This document shows, piece after piece, positions 7,340 to 15,538 of a stretch of DNA of 64,000 bases; position 1 is the stretch's first letter; the number at the start of each line of letters is the position of its first letter. This DNA is from Cytophaga sp. FL35 (lineage in GTDB: Bacteria; Bacteroidota; Bacteroidia; Flavobacteriales; Flavobacteriaceae): the NCBI RefSeq assembly GCF_014349235.1, contig NZ_JACSOH010000014.1, positions 1 to 64,000 on the forward strand. Direction: 5' to 3'. Both the position numbers and the translations under genes were made by a program. The notes below the pieces were generated by a model. That model saw only the letters and a program-made list of their open reading frames with translations, was not told the DNA's origin and ran no database searches.

Positions 7340-9520
7340 ATGTATCCTTACCTCATTCTGCCAAGTTCACAAAAAGGAGCTTTTGCTAAGTCAATTCTTT
7401 GCTCACTTTTACTATTGTTTCTTTTTAACGGTTGTAGCTTTTCTTCAAATGAAACATATACCAACTATCTCTTTACCTATTTTGTGGGTAATGGAGAGGG
7501 AGAAGAAGCGGTACATTATGCTATTAGTCCAGATGGTTATCATTACTATGCGCTAAATAATAACATGCCTATTTTGGATAGTCATAAAATTAGTGTGACC
7601 GGTGGGGTAAGGGATCCCCATATTTTACGAGGTGAGGATGGTACTTATTATATGGTTTTGACGGATTTGCTATCTAAAAATGGTTGGACCAATACAGCTA
7701 TGATTCTATTGACTTCAAAAGATTTGATTTCATGGACATCTACCGTAATTGATATACCTGAAGCGTACCCGGAAAAATTTGGGAATGTAAACAGGGTTTG
7801 GGCTCCCCAGACCATATATGACAAGGAGAAAGACAAGTATATGGTTTACTTTTCAATGTTGGAACCGGGGAGTTATGACAAAATATATTATGCCTATGCC
7901 AATGCAGATTTTAATGGCTTGGAAGCTGCCCCCGAGCAGCTTTTCTACAGTCCAAATGAAAAGGCCAATATTGATGGTGATATCATTTATAATAATGGAA
8001 AATATCATCTCTTTTATAAAACGGAGGGTACCACGGATAAAGGTATAAAAGTAGCCATCTCAGACAGTTTGACCGGTGGGTATAAGGCGTTGGAGGGTAA
8101 CGTTGATCAAACAGATGAGGCCGTTGAAGGGTCGGGAGTTTTCAAGTTAATTGATGGTGATGAATACATTCTAATGTATGATATGTACATGAGCGGTACC
8201 TATCAATTTACCAAAAGCGCCGATCTCAAGAATTTTGAAGTGGTAGATGAAGAAGTTTATATGAATTTTCATCCGCGTCATGGAACGGTTCTTCCAATTA
8301 CCCAAGAAGAGACAGAACGTCTATTACATAGTTTTCCGTCTAAAGATTTACCGTCCATATTGTCAGTCCGGTCCCCACAGGCCAAGCCCATCAATCTAGA
8401 AATCAATAAAAAGGATAAAGAAATTTACATTCCTGTAGAGGAGGGTACAGACATTTCTAATTTTGACCCTCAATTTAAAATGTTTCCGGGTACGGAAATG
8501 CTGCCTGCTGGAGCTCAAGATTTTAGTGGATCCCCAGTTTCTTATGTATTACATACCCTAAATGGAAAAGAAGAAAATTATAAGGTAAATGTCCAAATAG
8601 CGAATAATCCCGTTTTAAAGGGGTATTATGCAGATCCAGAAATTATTTATTCAGAAAAAAACCAAAAATATTATTTGTACCCTACAAGTGACGGTTTTAC
8701 TGGTTGGTCCGGTACTTACTTCAAAACGTTTAGCTCCAAGAATCTAGTTCACTGGGAAGATGAGGGAACTATCTTGGATTTGAAAAAGGACGTTTCTTGG
8801 GCCAATAGAAATGCTTGGGCCCCCACCATGGTAGAGACAAAAATTGACGGCAACTATACATATTTTTATTACTTCACTGCAGCCCAGAAAATAGGGGTAG
8901 CCTACAGCAATGAACCTACGGGGCCCTTTAAGGATTCCGGCTCGGCCTTAATTGATTTTAAGCCTGACGGTATAACCGGTGGCCAAGAAATTGATCCGGA
9001 TGTTTTTATCGATCCCAAGACTGGTACGCCTTATTTATATTGGGGAAATGGTTATTTGGCCGTGGCTGAATTAAATCCTGATATGCTTTCCATTAAAAAA
9101 GAAACCGTAAAGGTCTTAACTCCAGACGATACATTTAGGGAGGGTGCAGAAATTATCTATAGAAATGGAACCTATTATTTTCTATGGTCTCAAGATGATA
9201 CCAGAAGTCCTGATTATAGGGTTCGGTACGCAAAGGCAAAATCACCCTTAGGACCCTTGGAAATTCCTGAAAATAATTTAGTAATTAAACGAGATGATAA
9301 GTTAGGTATCTATGGTACGGGCCATAACTCCGTAATACAAGTCCCTGATAGTGATGAATGGTATCTGGTATACCATCGGTTTAATAGGCCCAAGGGTATT
9401 ACAATGGGAGATGCCGCAGGGTATAATAGGGAGGTTTGTATAGATAAGCTAACTTTTGACTCCAATGGGAACATAAATGAAGCCCAACCCACCTTAGATG
9501 GCATAGACCCGCTTAGGTAA
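7340..9520 (+). CDS. Tandem two-domain GH43 glycoside hydrolase, lipoprotein
   Basis: About 726 aa with a hydrophobic leader ending in a lipobox (LFNGC), so exported and lipid-anchored. Two five-bladed beta-propeller domains of glycoside hydrolase family 43 follow. The first starts near VTGGVRDPHILR and carries DGDIIY and EGSGVFK. The second starts near GYYADPEIIY and carries IDPDVFID and EGAEIIY. These correspond to the Asp base, Asp modulator and Glu acid of the family. A short strand-rich linker (about residues 340-420) separates them. GH43 enzymes cut arabinan, xylan or galactan side chains; substrate is not predictable here. It has no SusC/SusD neighbours, so it is not part of a typical polysaccharide utilisation locus. 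Confidence 0.88.
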   Translation: MYPYLILPSSQKGAFAKSILCSLLLLFLFNGCSFSSNETYTNYLFTYFVGNGEGEEAVHYAISPDGYHYYALNNNMPILDSHKISVTGGVRDPHILRGEDGTYYMVLTDLLSKNGWTNTAMILLTSKDLISWTSTVIDIPEAYPEKFGNVNRVWAPQTIYDKEKDKYMVYFSMLEPGSYDKIYYAYANADFNGLEAAPEQLFYSPNEKANIDGDIIYNNGKYHLFYKTEGTTDKGIKVAISDSLTGGYKALEGNVDQTDEAVEGSGVFKLIDGDEYILMYDMYMSGTYQFTKSADLKNFEVVDEEVYMNFHPRHGTVLPITQEETERLLHSFPSKDLPSILSVRSPQAKPINLEINKKDKEIYIPVEEGTDISNFDPQFKMFPGTEMLPAGAQDFSGSPVSYVLHTLNGKEENYKVNVQIANNPVLKGYYADPEIIYSEKNQKYYLYPTSDGFTGWSGTYFKTFSSKNLVHWEDEGTILDLKKDVSWANRNAWAPTMVETKIDGNYTYFYYFTAAQKIGVAYSNEPTGPFKDSGSALIDFKPDGITGGQEIDPDVFIDPKTGTPYLYWGNGYLAVAELNPDMLSIKKETVKVLTPDDTFREGAEIIYRNGTYYFLWSQDDTRSPDYRVRYAKAKSPLGPLEIPENNLVIKRDDKLGIYGTGHNSVIQVPDSDEWYLVYHRFNRPKGITMGDAAGYNREVCIDKLTFDSNGNINEAQPTLDGIDPLR

Positions 9521-9553
9521 AAAAGGCTTTTAAAGCCTAGAGATGGCCTTATA

Positions 9554-9569
9554 TTACCCATACGGGTAA
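9554..9569. promoter_or_regulatory. Palindrome TTACCC-N4-GGGTAA, possible activator site
   Basis: A perfect 6+6 inverted repeat about 95 bp upstream of the -24 element of the kinase/regulator operon, a normal distance for an NtrC-type enhancer site. Its outer form TTAC...GTAA recurs at 12257-12273, before the second sigma-54-like promoter. The role as binding site of the regulator at 10793 is inference. Confidence 0.35.
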
Positions 9570-9609
9570 AAACTATCCGTTATACAATTTCTTTAGATGT
9601 TATATTTTG

Positions 9610-9620
9610 CTGAAATTCAG
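9610..9620. promoter_or_regulatory. Palindrome CTGAAATTCAG
   Basis: A perfect 11-bp palindrome about 35 bp upstream of the -24/-12 promoter of the kinase operon. It could be a second regulator site, but short AT-rich palindromes are common by chance. Confidence 0.2.
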
Positions 9621-9654
9621 TGAGATATAATGAATGTTTCTTTCTCAGATTTCA

Positions 9655-9669
9655 AGGCATGGCCCTTGC
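9655..9669 (+). promoter_or_regulatory. Sigma-54 (-24/-12) promoter for the kinase/NtrC operon
   Basis: The sequence AGGCATGGCCCTTGC fits the sigma-54 consensus TGGCACG-N4-TTGC, with the essential GG and GC dinucleotides at exact spacing and two mismatches. Transcription would begin near 9681, 36 bp before ATG 9717. Since the operon encodes an NtrC-type sigma-54 activator, autoregulation is likely. Confidence 0.7.
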
Positions 9670-9716
9670 TCTTCTTTCTTTTGCAATATTTCAAGCCAGC
9701 GATTTAGAAAGGTCAT

Positions 9717-10793
9717 ATGAATATTACCCAAGAGGCATTAAAGGAAAGAATTAAGGAGCTTACCTGTTTATATGAGGTTTCCTCTTTTATAGTCAATGCT
9801 TCGAAAGAGAATTTAGATGAAGTGTTAAGAGCCATTGCTTTTAGTGTAAAACGAGGCTTCCATCACCCAAATAAAACCCAGGTCGCTATAAACGTTTCCG
9901 GGATGAAAATTATTACCGGTAAAAGTATAGGGAACTGTAGCTTAAGCTCCCATATTCTGGTTTTTAACAAGAAGGAGGGGCATATAAAGGTAACCGTTCA
10001 AGATTTTGAATTAGGTTTTCTTGTGGAGGAACAGGCCCTCCTAGATAGTATCGCCCTAAAATTGGGTAACCTTCTTGAAAAATTACAAATACAGGAAAAT
10101 GAACGTTCCCTTAGAAGGCAAATGGAACGGGCAAGTAGGTTAGCTATTTTAGGGGAAATTACTGCAGGAATTGCACATGAATTAAATACTCCTTTGGCCA
10201 ATATTTTAGGGTACGCAGAACTTTTAAAGTCAGATTTGCAAGACTGTAATATGGGTATCCAAGACGTTGATAGAATCATCCAAAGCTCCATATTTACACG
10301 GGAGGTAGTAAAAAAACTCATGTTCTTTGCTTGCGAAATGCCTCAGGAAATGAACGAGGTCAATATTGTTCCTCATGTTAAAGGAGCAATGGACCTTTTG
10401 GATAATTCCTTTAAAAAAGAGGAAGTTAAGTATAAGTTGGTAATGGATAAGGAGAAGATTTGCTTAAAAGCAGATATCATACAGCTTACCCAAATCATTT
10501 TTAACCTGATGATCAATGCGCTCTATTTTTCACCAAAGAAGGGCTTGGTCCTGTTGGAAGTCCTGGATGGCAATAGCGGGATAACCATAAGAGTTTCTGA
10601 TGAGGGACCGGGGTTGTCAGAAAAAGCATTGGATAAAGTTTTTGAACCCTTTTTTACAACAAAACCTATTGGTGAAGGTTCAGGGTTGGGGCTTAGCGTG
10701 GTTCATGGTATTGTTGCCAGCCATAAAGGAACTATTGAGGCCGATAACGGAAAGAAAAGTGGAGCGATTTTCACGGTAAAAATACCTAAGTAA
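9717..10793 (+). CDS. Sensor histidine kinase, partner of the NtrC-type regulator
   Basis: A 358-aa cytoplasmic kinase with no membrane segment. Residues 1-120 form a GAF-like sensory region, followed by a short coiled coil. HisKA has the phospho-accepting His in GIAHELNTPLANILGY (H154). The HATPase domain has N (MINALYF), G1 (DEGPGLS) and G2 (GEGSGLGLSVVHG) boxes. It autophosphorylates and passes the phosphate to the response regulator encoded next, whose ATG overlaps its TAA stop. A sigma-54-type promoter precedes it. The signal is unknown; the soluble GAF-like input suggests a cytoplasmic cue. Confidence 0.93.
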   Translation: MNITQEALKERIKELTCLYEVSSFIVNASKENLDEVLRAIAFSVKRGFHHPNKTQVAINVSGMKIITGKSIGNCSLSSHILVFNKKEGHIKVTVQDFELGFLVEEQALLDSIALKLGNLLEKLQIQENERSLRRQMERASRLAILGEITAGIAHELNTPLANILGYAELLKSDLQDCNMGIQDVDRIIQSSIFTREVVKKLMFFACEMPQEMNEVNIVPHVKGAMDLLDNSFKKEEVKYKLVMDKEKICLKADIIQLTQIIFNLMINALYFSPKKGLVLLEVLDGNSGITIRVSDEGPGLSEKALDKVFEPFFTTKPIGEGSGLGLSVVHGIVASHKGTIEADNGKKSGAIFTVKIPK

Positions 10794-12133
10794 TGGAATT
10801 ACGAAAAGAGAACGTACTTATAGTTGATGATGATATTGGTATATTAGAATTGTTGCAAAGGCATTTGCTGTCATGGAACCTCCATTGTTACAAGGCCATT
10901 TCCGTTAAGGAAGCGGTAGCTATTCTGCGTGATGCAAAAATTGATTTGCTTATTACAGATTTAAAAATGCCCCATGTAGATGGCTTTGAACTTATCAAAT
11001 TTGTATCTGAACATTATCCTCAAATACCAAAGTTGGTCATTACGGGATATCCCTCTGTTCAGGGTTCCCTTCAATCCATTAAATCGGGGGTAGCAGACTA
11101 CCTTACCAAACCTTTTACCAAACAGGAGTTGGCGCAGGCCATAGAAAAATCTATTGGTGGCTTGGAAGAAAACGTTCAACAAAAGGAAAGGGGAACATTA
11201 CCACAGAATTATAACCAACCTAAACCCTACAAGGAAATTGTTGGAAAGTCCGATGCGATTAAAAAAGTTTTTCAGCTAATGGATCGTGTTAAGGATAATA
11301 AGGCAACGGTTTTAATTAATGGGGAAAGTGGTACAGGAAAAGAACTGGTGGCTCAAGGAATACATTTCGGGGGAAAGTTTTCAAGGGCGCCGTTCATTCC
11401 TGTCAATTGTGGGGCTATACCTGAGAATTTATTGGAATCGGAACTATTCGGTTATGTAAAAGGAGCTTTTACCGGAGCGGATACCACGAGAGATGGCTAT
11501 TTTCAGGCAGCCAATGGAGGTACACTCTTTTTAGATGAAATAGGGAGTGCTTCCTTGGCAGTACAGACCAGATTGTTACGAGTTTTGCAGGAAAAGGAAG
11601 TAGTTAAAGTAGGCTCTAGAAAACCTGAAAAGATTGAGGTTCGGGTCATAGCTGCCACCAATGAAGAACTCGCCAAGTTAATTGAAGCAAAAAGATTTAG
11701 GGAGGATCTGTACTACAGGTTAACCGTTGTGGAAATTGAAATGCCACCCTTAAGAAAAAGGATAGGGGATATTCCACTTTTGGTAGACCGCTTTTTATTC
11801 AAATATGGAATGGAATACCGTAACGGTTTTGTCAAAATAGATGATGAAGCCCTGGGAGTGCTTAAAAGATACAGCTGGCCGGGAAACGTCCGGGAACTAG
11901 AGAATGTAGTACAGAGAGCGGTAATTATGGGAGATGGTAGCTTGGGACTAGGGCATTTACCGGACACTATTAAATATCAAATAGATTTTCCAGATGAGGA
12001 TTTAATGCCTTTAAAGGAAGTGGAAAAGAGATACATTCAAAAAGTGTTGAATCGTATGGAAAATAACAAGACCAAGGCGGCTGAAATTTTGGGCATCACT
12101 AGAAAAACCCTTAGAAAAAAACTGGTAGATTAA
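10793..12133 (+). CDS. NtrC-family sigma-54-dependent response regulator
   Basis: A 446-aa activator of the usual three parts. The receiver (1-120) has the phospho-Asp at residue 56 in LLITDLKMP. The AAA+ ATPase has Walker A GESGTGKE (177-184), the sigma-54-contacting loop GAFTGA (224-229) and Walker B TLFLDEI. A Fis-type helix-turn-helix (NKTKAAEILGITRKTLRKKL) ends the protein. The GAFTGA loop is intact, so it should remodel sigma-54 holoenzyme. It is translationally coupled to its kinase. Two sigma-54-like promoters nearby (9655 and 12307) make its own operon and the following stress operon probable targets. Confidence 0.95.
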   Translation: MELRKENVLIVDDDIGILELLQRHLLSWNLHCYKAISVKEAVAILRDAKIDLLITDLKMPHVDGFELIKFVSEHYPQIPKLVITGYPSVQGSLQSIKSGVADYLTKPFTKQELAQAIEKSIGGLEENVQQKERGTLPQNYNQPKPYKEIVGKSDAIKKVFQLMDRVKDNKATVLINGESGTGKELVAQGIHFGGKFSRAPFIPVNCGAIPENLLESELFGYVKGAFTGADTTRDGYFQAANGGTLFLDEIGSASLAVQTRLLRVLQEKEVVKVGSRKPEKIEVRVIAATNEELAKLIEAKRFREDLYYRLTVVEIEMPPLRKRIGDIPLLVDRFLFKYGMEYRNGFVKIDDEALGVLKRYSWPGNVRELENVVQRAVIMGDGSLGLGHLPDTIKYQIDFPDEDLMPLKEVEKRYIQKVLNRMENNKTKAAEILGITRKTLRKKLVD

Positions 12134-12256
12134 TTTCTAGAGAGACAGTGTTTTCCGTTTCAGAGGGTGCCATTATTTAAATAAGATACAAAATACCCAG
12201 CTGGGTCTTTAGGTTCCACTCTTATTAATTTCTTTTCAATTACGGAACAATGTAAG

Positions 12257-12273
12257 TTACTGTAATATAGTAA
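12257..12273. promoter_or_regulatory. Palindrome TTACT-N7-AGTAA, possible activator site
   Basis: An inverted repeat about 43 bp upstream of the -24 element at 12307. It shares the TTAC...GTAA ends with the palindrome at 9554-9569, so both may be bound by the NtrC-type regulator. Suggestive only; the region is AT-rich. Confidence 0.35.
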
Positions 12274-12306
12274 ATTATGTTTGTATTAAATGGATGCTGG
12301 TATTAC

Positions 12307-12321
12307 TGGCATAGCTATTGT
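12307..12321 (+). promoter_or_regulatory. Putative sigma-54 (-24/-12) promoter for the stress-protein operon
   Basis: TGGCATAGCTATTGT matches the consensus TGGCACG-N4-TTGC in the TGGCA block and the TTG with exact spacing. The final C of TTGC is T here, so it is weaker than the site at 9655. Transcription would begin near 12333, 55 bp before the ATG at 12388. It lies directly after the gene for a sigma-54 activator. Confidence 0.55.
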
Positions 12322-12387
12322 CTTTTAGTAGGAACCATCATTTTCCAGGGTTAAAATTATCTTTTTAAAGCGATAACAATACGGCAT

Positions 12388-12807
12388 ATGAAATACGAAA
12401 GACTGATTATAGAGAAGAAAGAATATGTGATGCTCAAACGTCTTTTAAACGTTTCGGGACATACCGGAGATGAAAGCATAAAAACTTCCATTATTAAATT
12501 AAGTGCTGAGTTAACAGATGCAAAAATTATTGACAACCATGAGATACCTTCAGATGTTGTTCGGTTTAATAGTAACGTAACTATCTCCTCTTCTGAGGGG
12601 TGGGAGCGTACCATTCAATTGGTAATGCCCTCTGAAAGAAATTTCAAAGAAGGAAAAATATCGGTACTTACTCCTATGGGAGCGGCCCTATTTGGGTATG
12701 CTTCAGGAGATGAGGTAGAATGGCAATTTCCGTCTGGATTTAAAAAAATAAAAATTAAGCAGGTAGAACAGGAGCCGTATTATAATAGCTTGGATGTGTC
12801 CATTTAA
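12388..12807 (+). CDS. GreA/GreB C-terminal-domain protein (Rnk-like)
   Basis: A 139-aa protein. The C-terminal 60 residues (ISVLTPMGAALFGYASGDEVEW followed by FPSG) are the FKBP-like GreA/GreB C-terminal domain. The N-terminal part is short and lacks the long acidic-tipped coiled coil of true GreA, as in Rnk and related proteins that bind RNA polymerase without cleaving backtracked RNA. It heads a small operon with an unknown protein, a universal stress protein and a 37-aa membrane peptide, behind a sigma-54-like promoter. A role in adjusting transcription in stress or low-energy states fits the context, by inference. Confidence 0.8.
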   Translation: MKYERLIIEKKEYVMLKRLLNVSGHTGDESIKTSIIKLSAELTDAKIIDNHEIPSDVVRFNSNVTISSSEGWERTIQLVMPSERNFKEGKISVLTPMGAALFGYASGDEVEWQFPSGFKKIKIKQVEQEPYYNSLDVSI

Positions 12808-12817
12808 ATTCAAGGGT

Positions 12818-13225
12818 ATGAAAAATGAATATTTGGAAATATATCATCATGATAGCGATAGAACAGTGACCCACAAGTTAAATTCATTAGAATTACGAGG
12901 CTGGATAACTAATTTAAAATATGTACAAAAGGAATTAGGAAGCCTATTAGACATCTGTTCAAATGAAATAAGAAGTAAGCTAAAGGATAGTGATCTTTTT
13001 GTAAAATTTGACAAGAAAAAGGAGGAGAACGCCAGAATTCTGGAAATACTCACCCGTTACTCCCATTCAAGGTCGTCTATAACGGAGTGCGATGAAATGG
13101 AATGTGATATGGCTTACATTAAAGAACATGAAATGTACAGAAAAAGCTATCACTACCACGTAGATAAGTATAGAATGCTAAAGGAAGAGTTCTTTGCTAA
13201 AATGAGGAACAAGCTGGTAGGGTGA
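12818..13225 (+). CDS. Hypothetical helical protein in the stress operon
   Basis: About 135 aa, rich in charged helices, with no signal or membrane segment. I recognise no family. An ATG at 12794 is also possible, but it would overlap the preceding gene; ATG 12818 (MKNEYLEIYHHD) is preferred. Several His, Cys and Glu residues occur (ECDEMECDMAYIKEHEMY), which might bind a metal, but no standard motif is present. It lies between the Rnk-like gene and the universal stress protein and is probably co-expressed with them. Confidence 0.6.
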   Translation: MKNEYLEIYHHDSDRTVTHKLNSLELRGWITNLKYVQKELGSLLDICSNEIRSKLKDSDLFVKFDKKKEENARILEILTRYSHSRSSITECDEMECDMAYIKEHEMYRKSYHYHVDKYRMLKEEFFAKMRNKLVG

Positions 13226-13284
13226 CCAATCGTACCAAAAAGTATAGATCAAGTCAATTATTAACTAACATAAAAAGTGAACTT

Positions 13285-14130
13285 ATGAGTAAGAAGGTTT
13301 TAGTACCCGTGCATCATTTAAAGGAATCTGTAAAGGCGTTGGAATACCTTTCAAATCTTTTTGCCAGACAGGAGTGTACGTTCTACTTGCTCCACACCTA
13401 TAGTTATAAAATGACCGGCCTTGATTCCCTTCAACTATTACATGAAGACGAAGCATTCTTTGCAAAACCCAAAGAGGCTTCGGAAAATCTTATTTTAAGT
13501 ATCAAAGCAAGGTTTGCAAGTGCCCACCTGAATAATAGACATACTTACAAGGCTGTGTCTGAATGCTCCAACTTAATATCTTCTATTAACAGGAATGTTT
13601 CGAAATTTCAAATAGATATTGTTGCGGTATCCATGCAAGCTATTCAAAAAGGGCTATATAGCTTTTATAATTCCAAAACCAAAAGTATCCTGGAAAAGGT
13701 TCGTAGTTGCCCTGTAATGGTGTTGCCGTCTACGGTAGTACCCTCTAAGAGGAGTAAAATAGTATTCGCCTCTAATTTTACAGAACCTATGGGGCAAGGG
13801 GAGTTGGTACAACTGATCAATATTTTTGGGAACACCAATATAGATTTTAAAATTGTTCAAGTTGGAGATGAAAATTTTCTAACTGATGAGCAAATAGAGA
13901 ATAGGGATACTTTGAAGGTTAGTCTATACGGTATTTCAAAATCCCCTGTTAAGGAAGTATTTGTAAACTCTCTTGATAGCCTTAAAGGTTACGGTCATGA
14001 ACATGCCAAAAGTATTATATGTCTGTTAGACCGTAAGCCTTCATTTTTACGAAGATTAGGCTTTGCCAAATCTCCTATCACAACATTAGGCCCCATTAGT
14101 AAAATTCCTTTGATAGCCTTGCATGTATGA
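13285..14130 (+). CDS. Tandem universal stress protein (UspA family)
   Basis: About 281 aa with two Usp-like halves. The N-terminal half begins in the normal way (MSKKVLVPVHHLKESVKAL) and contains KFQIDIVAVSMQ and SCPVMVLPS, which close the first alpha/beta domain. The second half (SKIVFASNFTEPMGQGEL onward) is more divergent. The frame is open upstream to a GTG at 13222, but ATG 13285 gives the standard Usp start. The ATP-binding GxxG signature is not clear in either half. Its TGA stop overlaps the ATG of the following 37-aa peptide. Usp proteins support survival under starvation, oxygen or energy stress. Confidence 0.82.
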   Translation: MSKKVLVPVHHLKESVKALEYLSNLFARQECTFYLLHTYSYKMTGLDSLQLLHEDEAFFAKPKEASENLILSIKARFASAHLNNRHTYKAVSECSNLISSINRNVSKFQIDIVAVSMQAIQKGLYSFYNSKTKSILEKVRSCPVMVLPSTVVPSKRSKIVFASNFTEPMGQGELVQLINIFGNTNIDFKIVQVGDENFLTDEQIENRDTLKVSLYGISKSPVKEVFVNSLDSLKGYGHEHAKSIICLLDRKPSFLRRLGFAKSPITTLGPISKIPLIALHV

Positions 14131-14240
14131 GACACAATAAGAAAAAGGATTTTACATTTAAACTTACGCTCATCGTTATTGGTATTATAATAGCAGTGGT
14201 ATTATGTTTATTGGTGCCCGCTCCCATTTTTGCGAATTAA
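14127..14240 (+). CDS. 37-aa single-span membrane peptide
   Basis: A short frame starting ATGA on the stop codon of the universal stress protein gene. The product has a charged N-terminus (MRHNKKKDFTFK), one strong membrane helix (LTLIVIGIIIAVVLCLLV) and a short PAPIFAN tail. Coupled position and ideal membrane-peptide layout make it a likely real gene that usual length cut-offs would miss. No family is recognised. Small single-span peptides often act as subunits or modulators of membrane complexes. That role is inference. Confidence 0.6.
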   Translation: MRHNKKKDFTFKLTLIVIGIIIAVVLCLLVPAPIFAN

Positions 14241-14267
14241 TAACTATTAGGGCTGTTTCCTGTTCTT

Positions 14268-14630
14268 TTATCTCGCCTCTAACTCGGTTTCAATTCTTTT
14301 TTTTAGTTGACTTAGTTTTGCCTCGTTTTCCCGGTGTATGGACACTTCATGAAACAGCTCAAGGGCCAATGCCTTTTTTGCAGGTTGTTCATAGCGTTCT
14401 GGTTTGCACCTCTTGATCAGTGATGTATAGGTCTTTTGTATTTCATGAGAGTCTAGGGCTTCCTCCGTGGTAACAACTAATTTCCATTTTTTGATCTCAT
14501 TATATTTTTTCTTGTCTTTCCTGAAATTTCTTTGAACGCCTATTAAAACACCTGTCATAATAAGTATGACCAGTACTTCTAATAAAATTGTGGCCTGCCA
14601 CCAATTGATTTCTACCAGTACGTTCAACAT
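14268..14630 (-). CDS. Membrane-anchored hypothetical protein with J-domain-like tail
   Basis: A 120-aa protein with one N-terminal membrane helix (about residues 10-32) and a basic stretch after it (RNFRKDKKKYNEIKKWK). The cytosolic tail (EIQKTYTSLIKRCKPERYEQ, then a long helix) resembles the layout of a DnaJ J-domain, but KPE stands in place of the essential HPD, so DnaK stimulation is unlikely. The likeness is weak and by eye. It is convergent with the stress operon, 27 bp from the end of the 37-aa peptide. Function unknown. Confidence 0.65.
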   Translation of the reverse strand: MLNVLVEINWWQATILLEVLVILIMTGVLIGVQRNFRKDKKKYNEIKKWKLVVTTEEALDSHEIQKTYTSLIKRCKPERYEQPAKKALALELFHEVSIHRENEAKLSQLKKRIETELEAR

Positions 14631-14862
14631 GGGTTACTAATGCTATATCTTACTTATTAGGAAAGACCAAGTCCACCATTGTAAGGGATCCCCCAATCCT
14701 CTTAGTGGTAGACCGGTCTTATGCTGTTATTGCACTACTTTTAATAGGAATGCTTATTTTGTAAAGCTTTACTGTTTTCGGTTTGTTGGGTAAACCTAAG
14801 GAGATAAGAATTCAAAACTTTACGGATTTCTGTAAGGCGGTAAAAAATCTTTGAAAAGAGAT

Positions 14863-15528
14863 TTATATTTTGCCCAGTTTCACCAATTTGGCAATTAGGT
14901 GGTGGGTATTCTTTGCGCCAAACTTATCAAAAAGCCGACCTACTTTTTTATCTATGGTACTCTCGCTACTGGGGCTTATTTTTTCATCTTTCAATTTCTG
15001 AGAAATTTCCTTTTTGGTAAGGCCTTCAGAAAGGTTTTGAAGAATAAAAAGGTCATAGGAATCCAGTTCCAGAACTTGGTTAGTGGTATTTATATTGATT
15101 TGAGGAGATACATAGGTTCTGTTCTGCAAGGTTTCCTGTATGGCCATCACCAGTTCATTTAAACTATTACGCCCTTTGCAGACGTATCCGTTGATTTTAT
15201 AGTCCTTGAACAGAGAGTTTATTTCCATTGGATTGTCAACCATGCTGTTGACAATAATTTTTATGTTGGAATCCACTTGTCTAATAGCTCCGATCAAATC
15301 TTTGCCAGACTTCAACCTTCTTTCTACCGGACCTTCTTGAAAGGATAAATCCGTTACCAAAAGATCAAAAGGGTCCCCATTATTGTAGGCCACCTTTATT
15401 CTATTAAAAGCATTGTCGCAATAAAGCTCTTCCTGTATCTGTTCTGCCTGTAGCTTGTTTTCCAAAGTGTTGGCAATACCCTTGTTGGTGTCTTGAAAAT
15501 CTTCGGCAATGAGTATTTTTTTAAACAT
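14863..15528 (-). CDS. LuxR/NarL-type response regulator
   Basis: About 221 aa starting at ATG 15528 (MFKKILIAEDFQDTNKG); the longer open frame upstream overlaps the kinase gene and is not used. The receiver has acidic residues ED near the start and the phospho-Asp in LLVTDLSF. The C-terminal LuxR-type helix-turn-helix (LSEGLTKKEISQKL, then STIDKKVGRLFDKFGAKN) binds DNA. It follows the TPR histidine kinase by 10 bp and is clearly its partner. The target genes are not evident; nothing adjacent is an obvious regulon member. Confidence 0.9.
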   Translation of the reverse strand: MFKKILIAEDFQDTNKGIANTLENKLQAEQIQEELYCDNAFNRIKVAYNNGDPFDLLVTDLSFQEGPVERRLKSGKDLIGAIRQVDSNIKIIVNSMVDNPMEINSLFKDYKINGYVCKGRNSLNELVMAIQETLQNRTYVSPQININTTNQVLELDSYDLFILQNLSEGLTKKEISQKLKDEKISPSSESTIDKKVGRLFDKFGAKNTHHLIAKLVKLGKI

Positions 15529-15538
15529 ATGGAAGGTG

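Noticed and set aside
9524-9538. Terminator after the GH43 gene
   Set aside because: AGGCTTT-T-AAAGCCT is a clean palindrome, but the usable stem is about 4 bp once a loop is allowed and no T-run follows.
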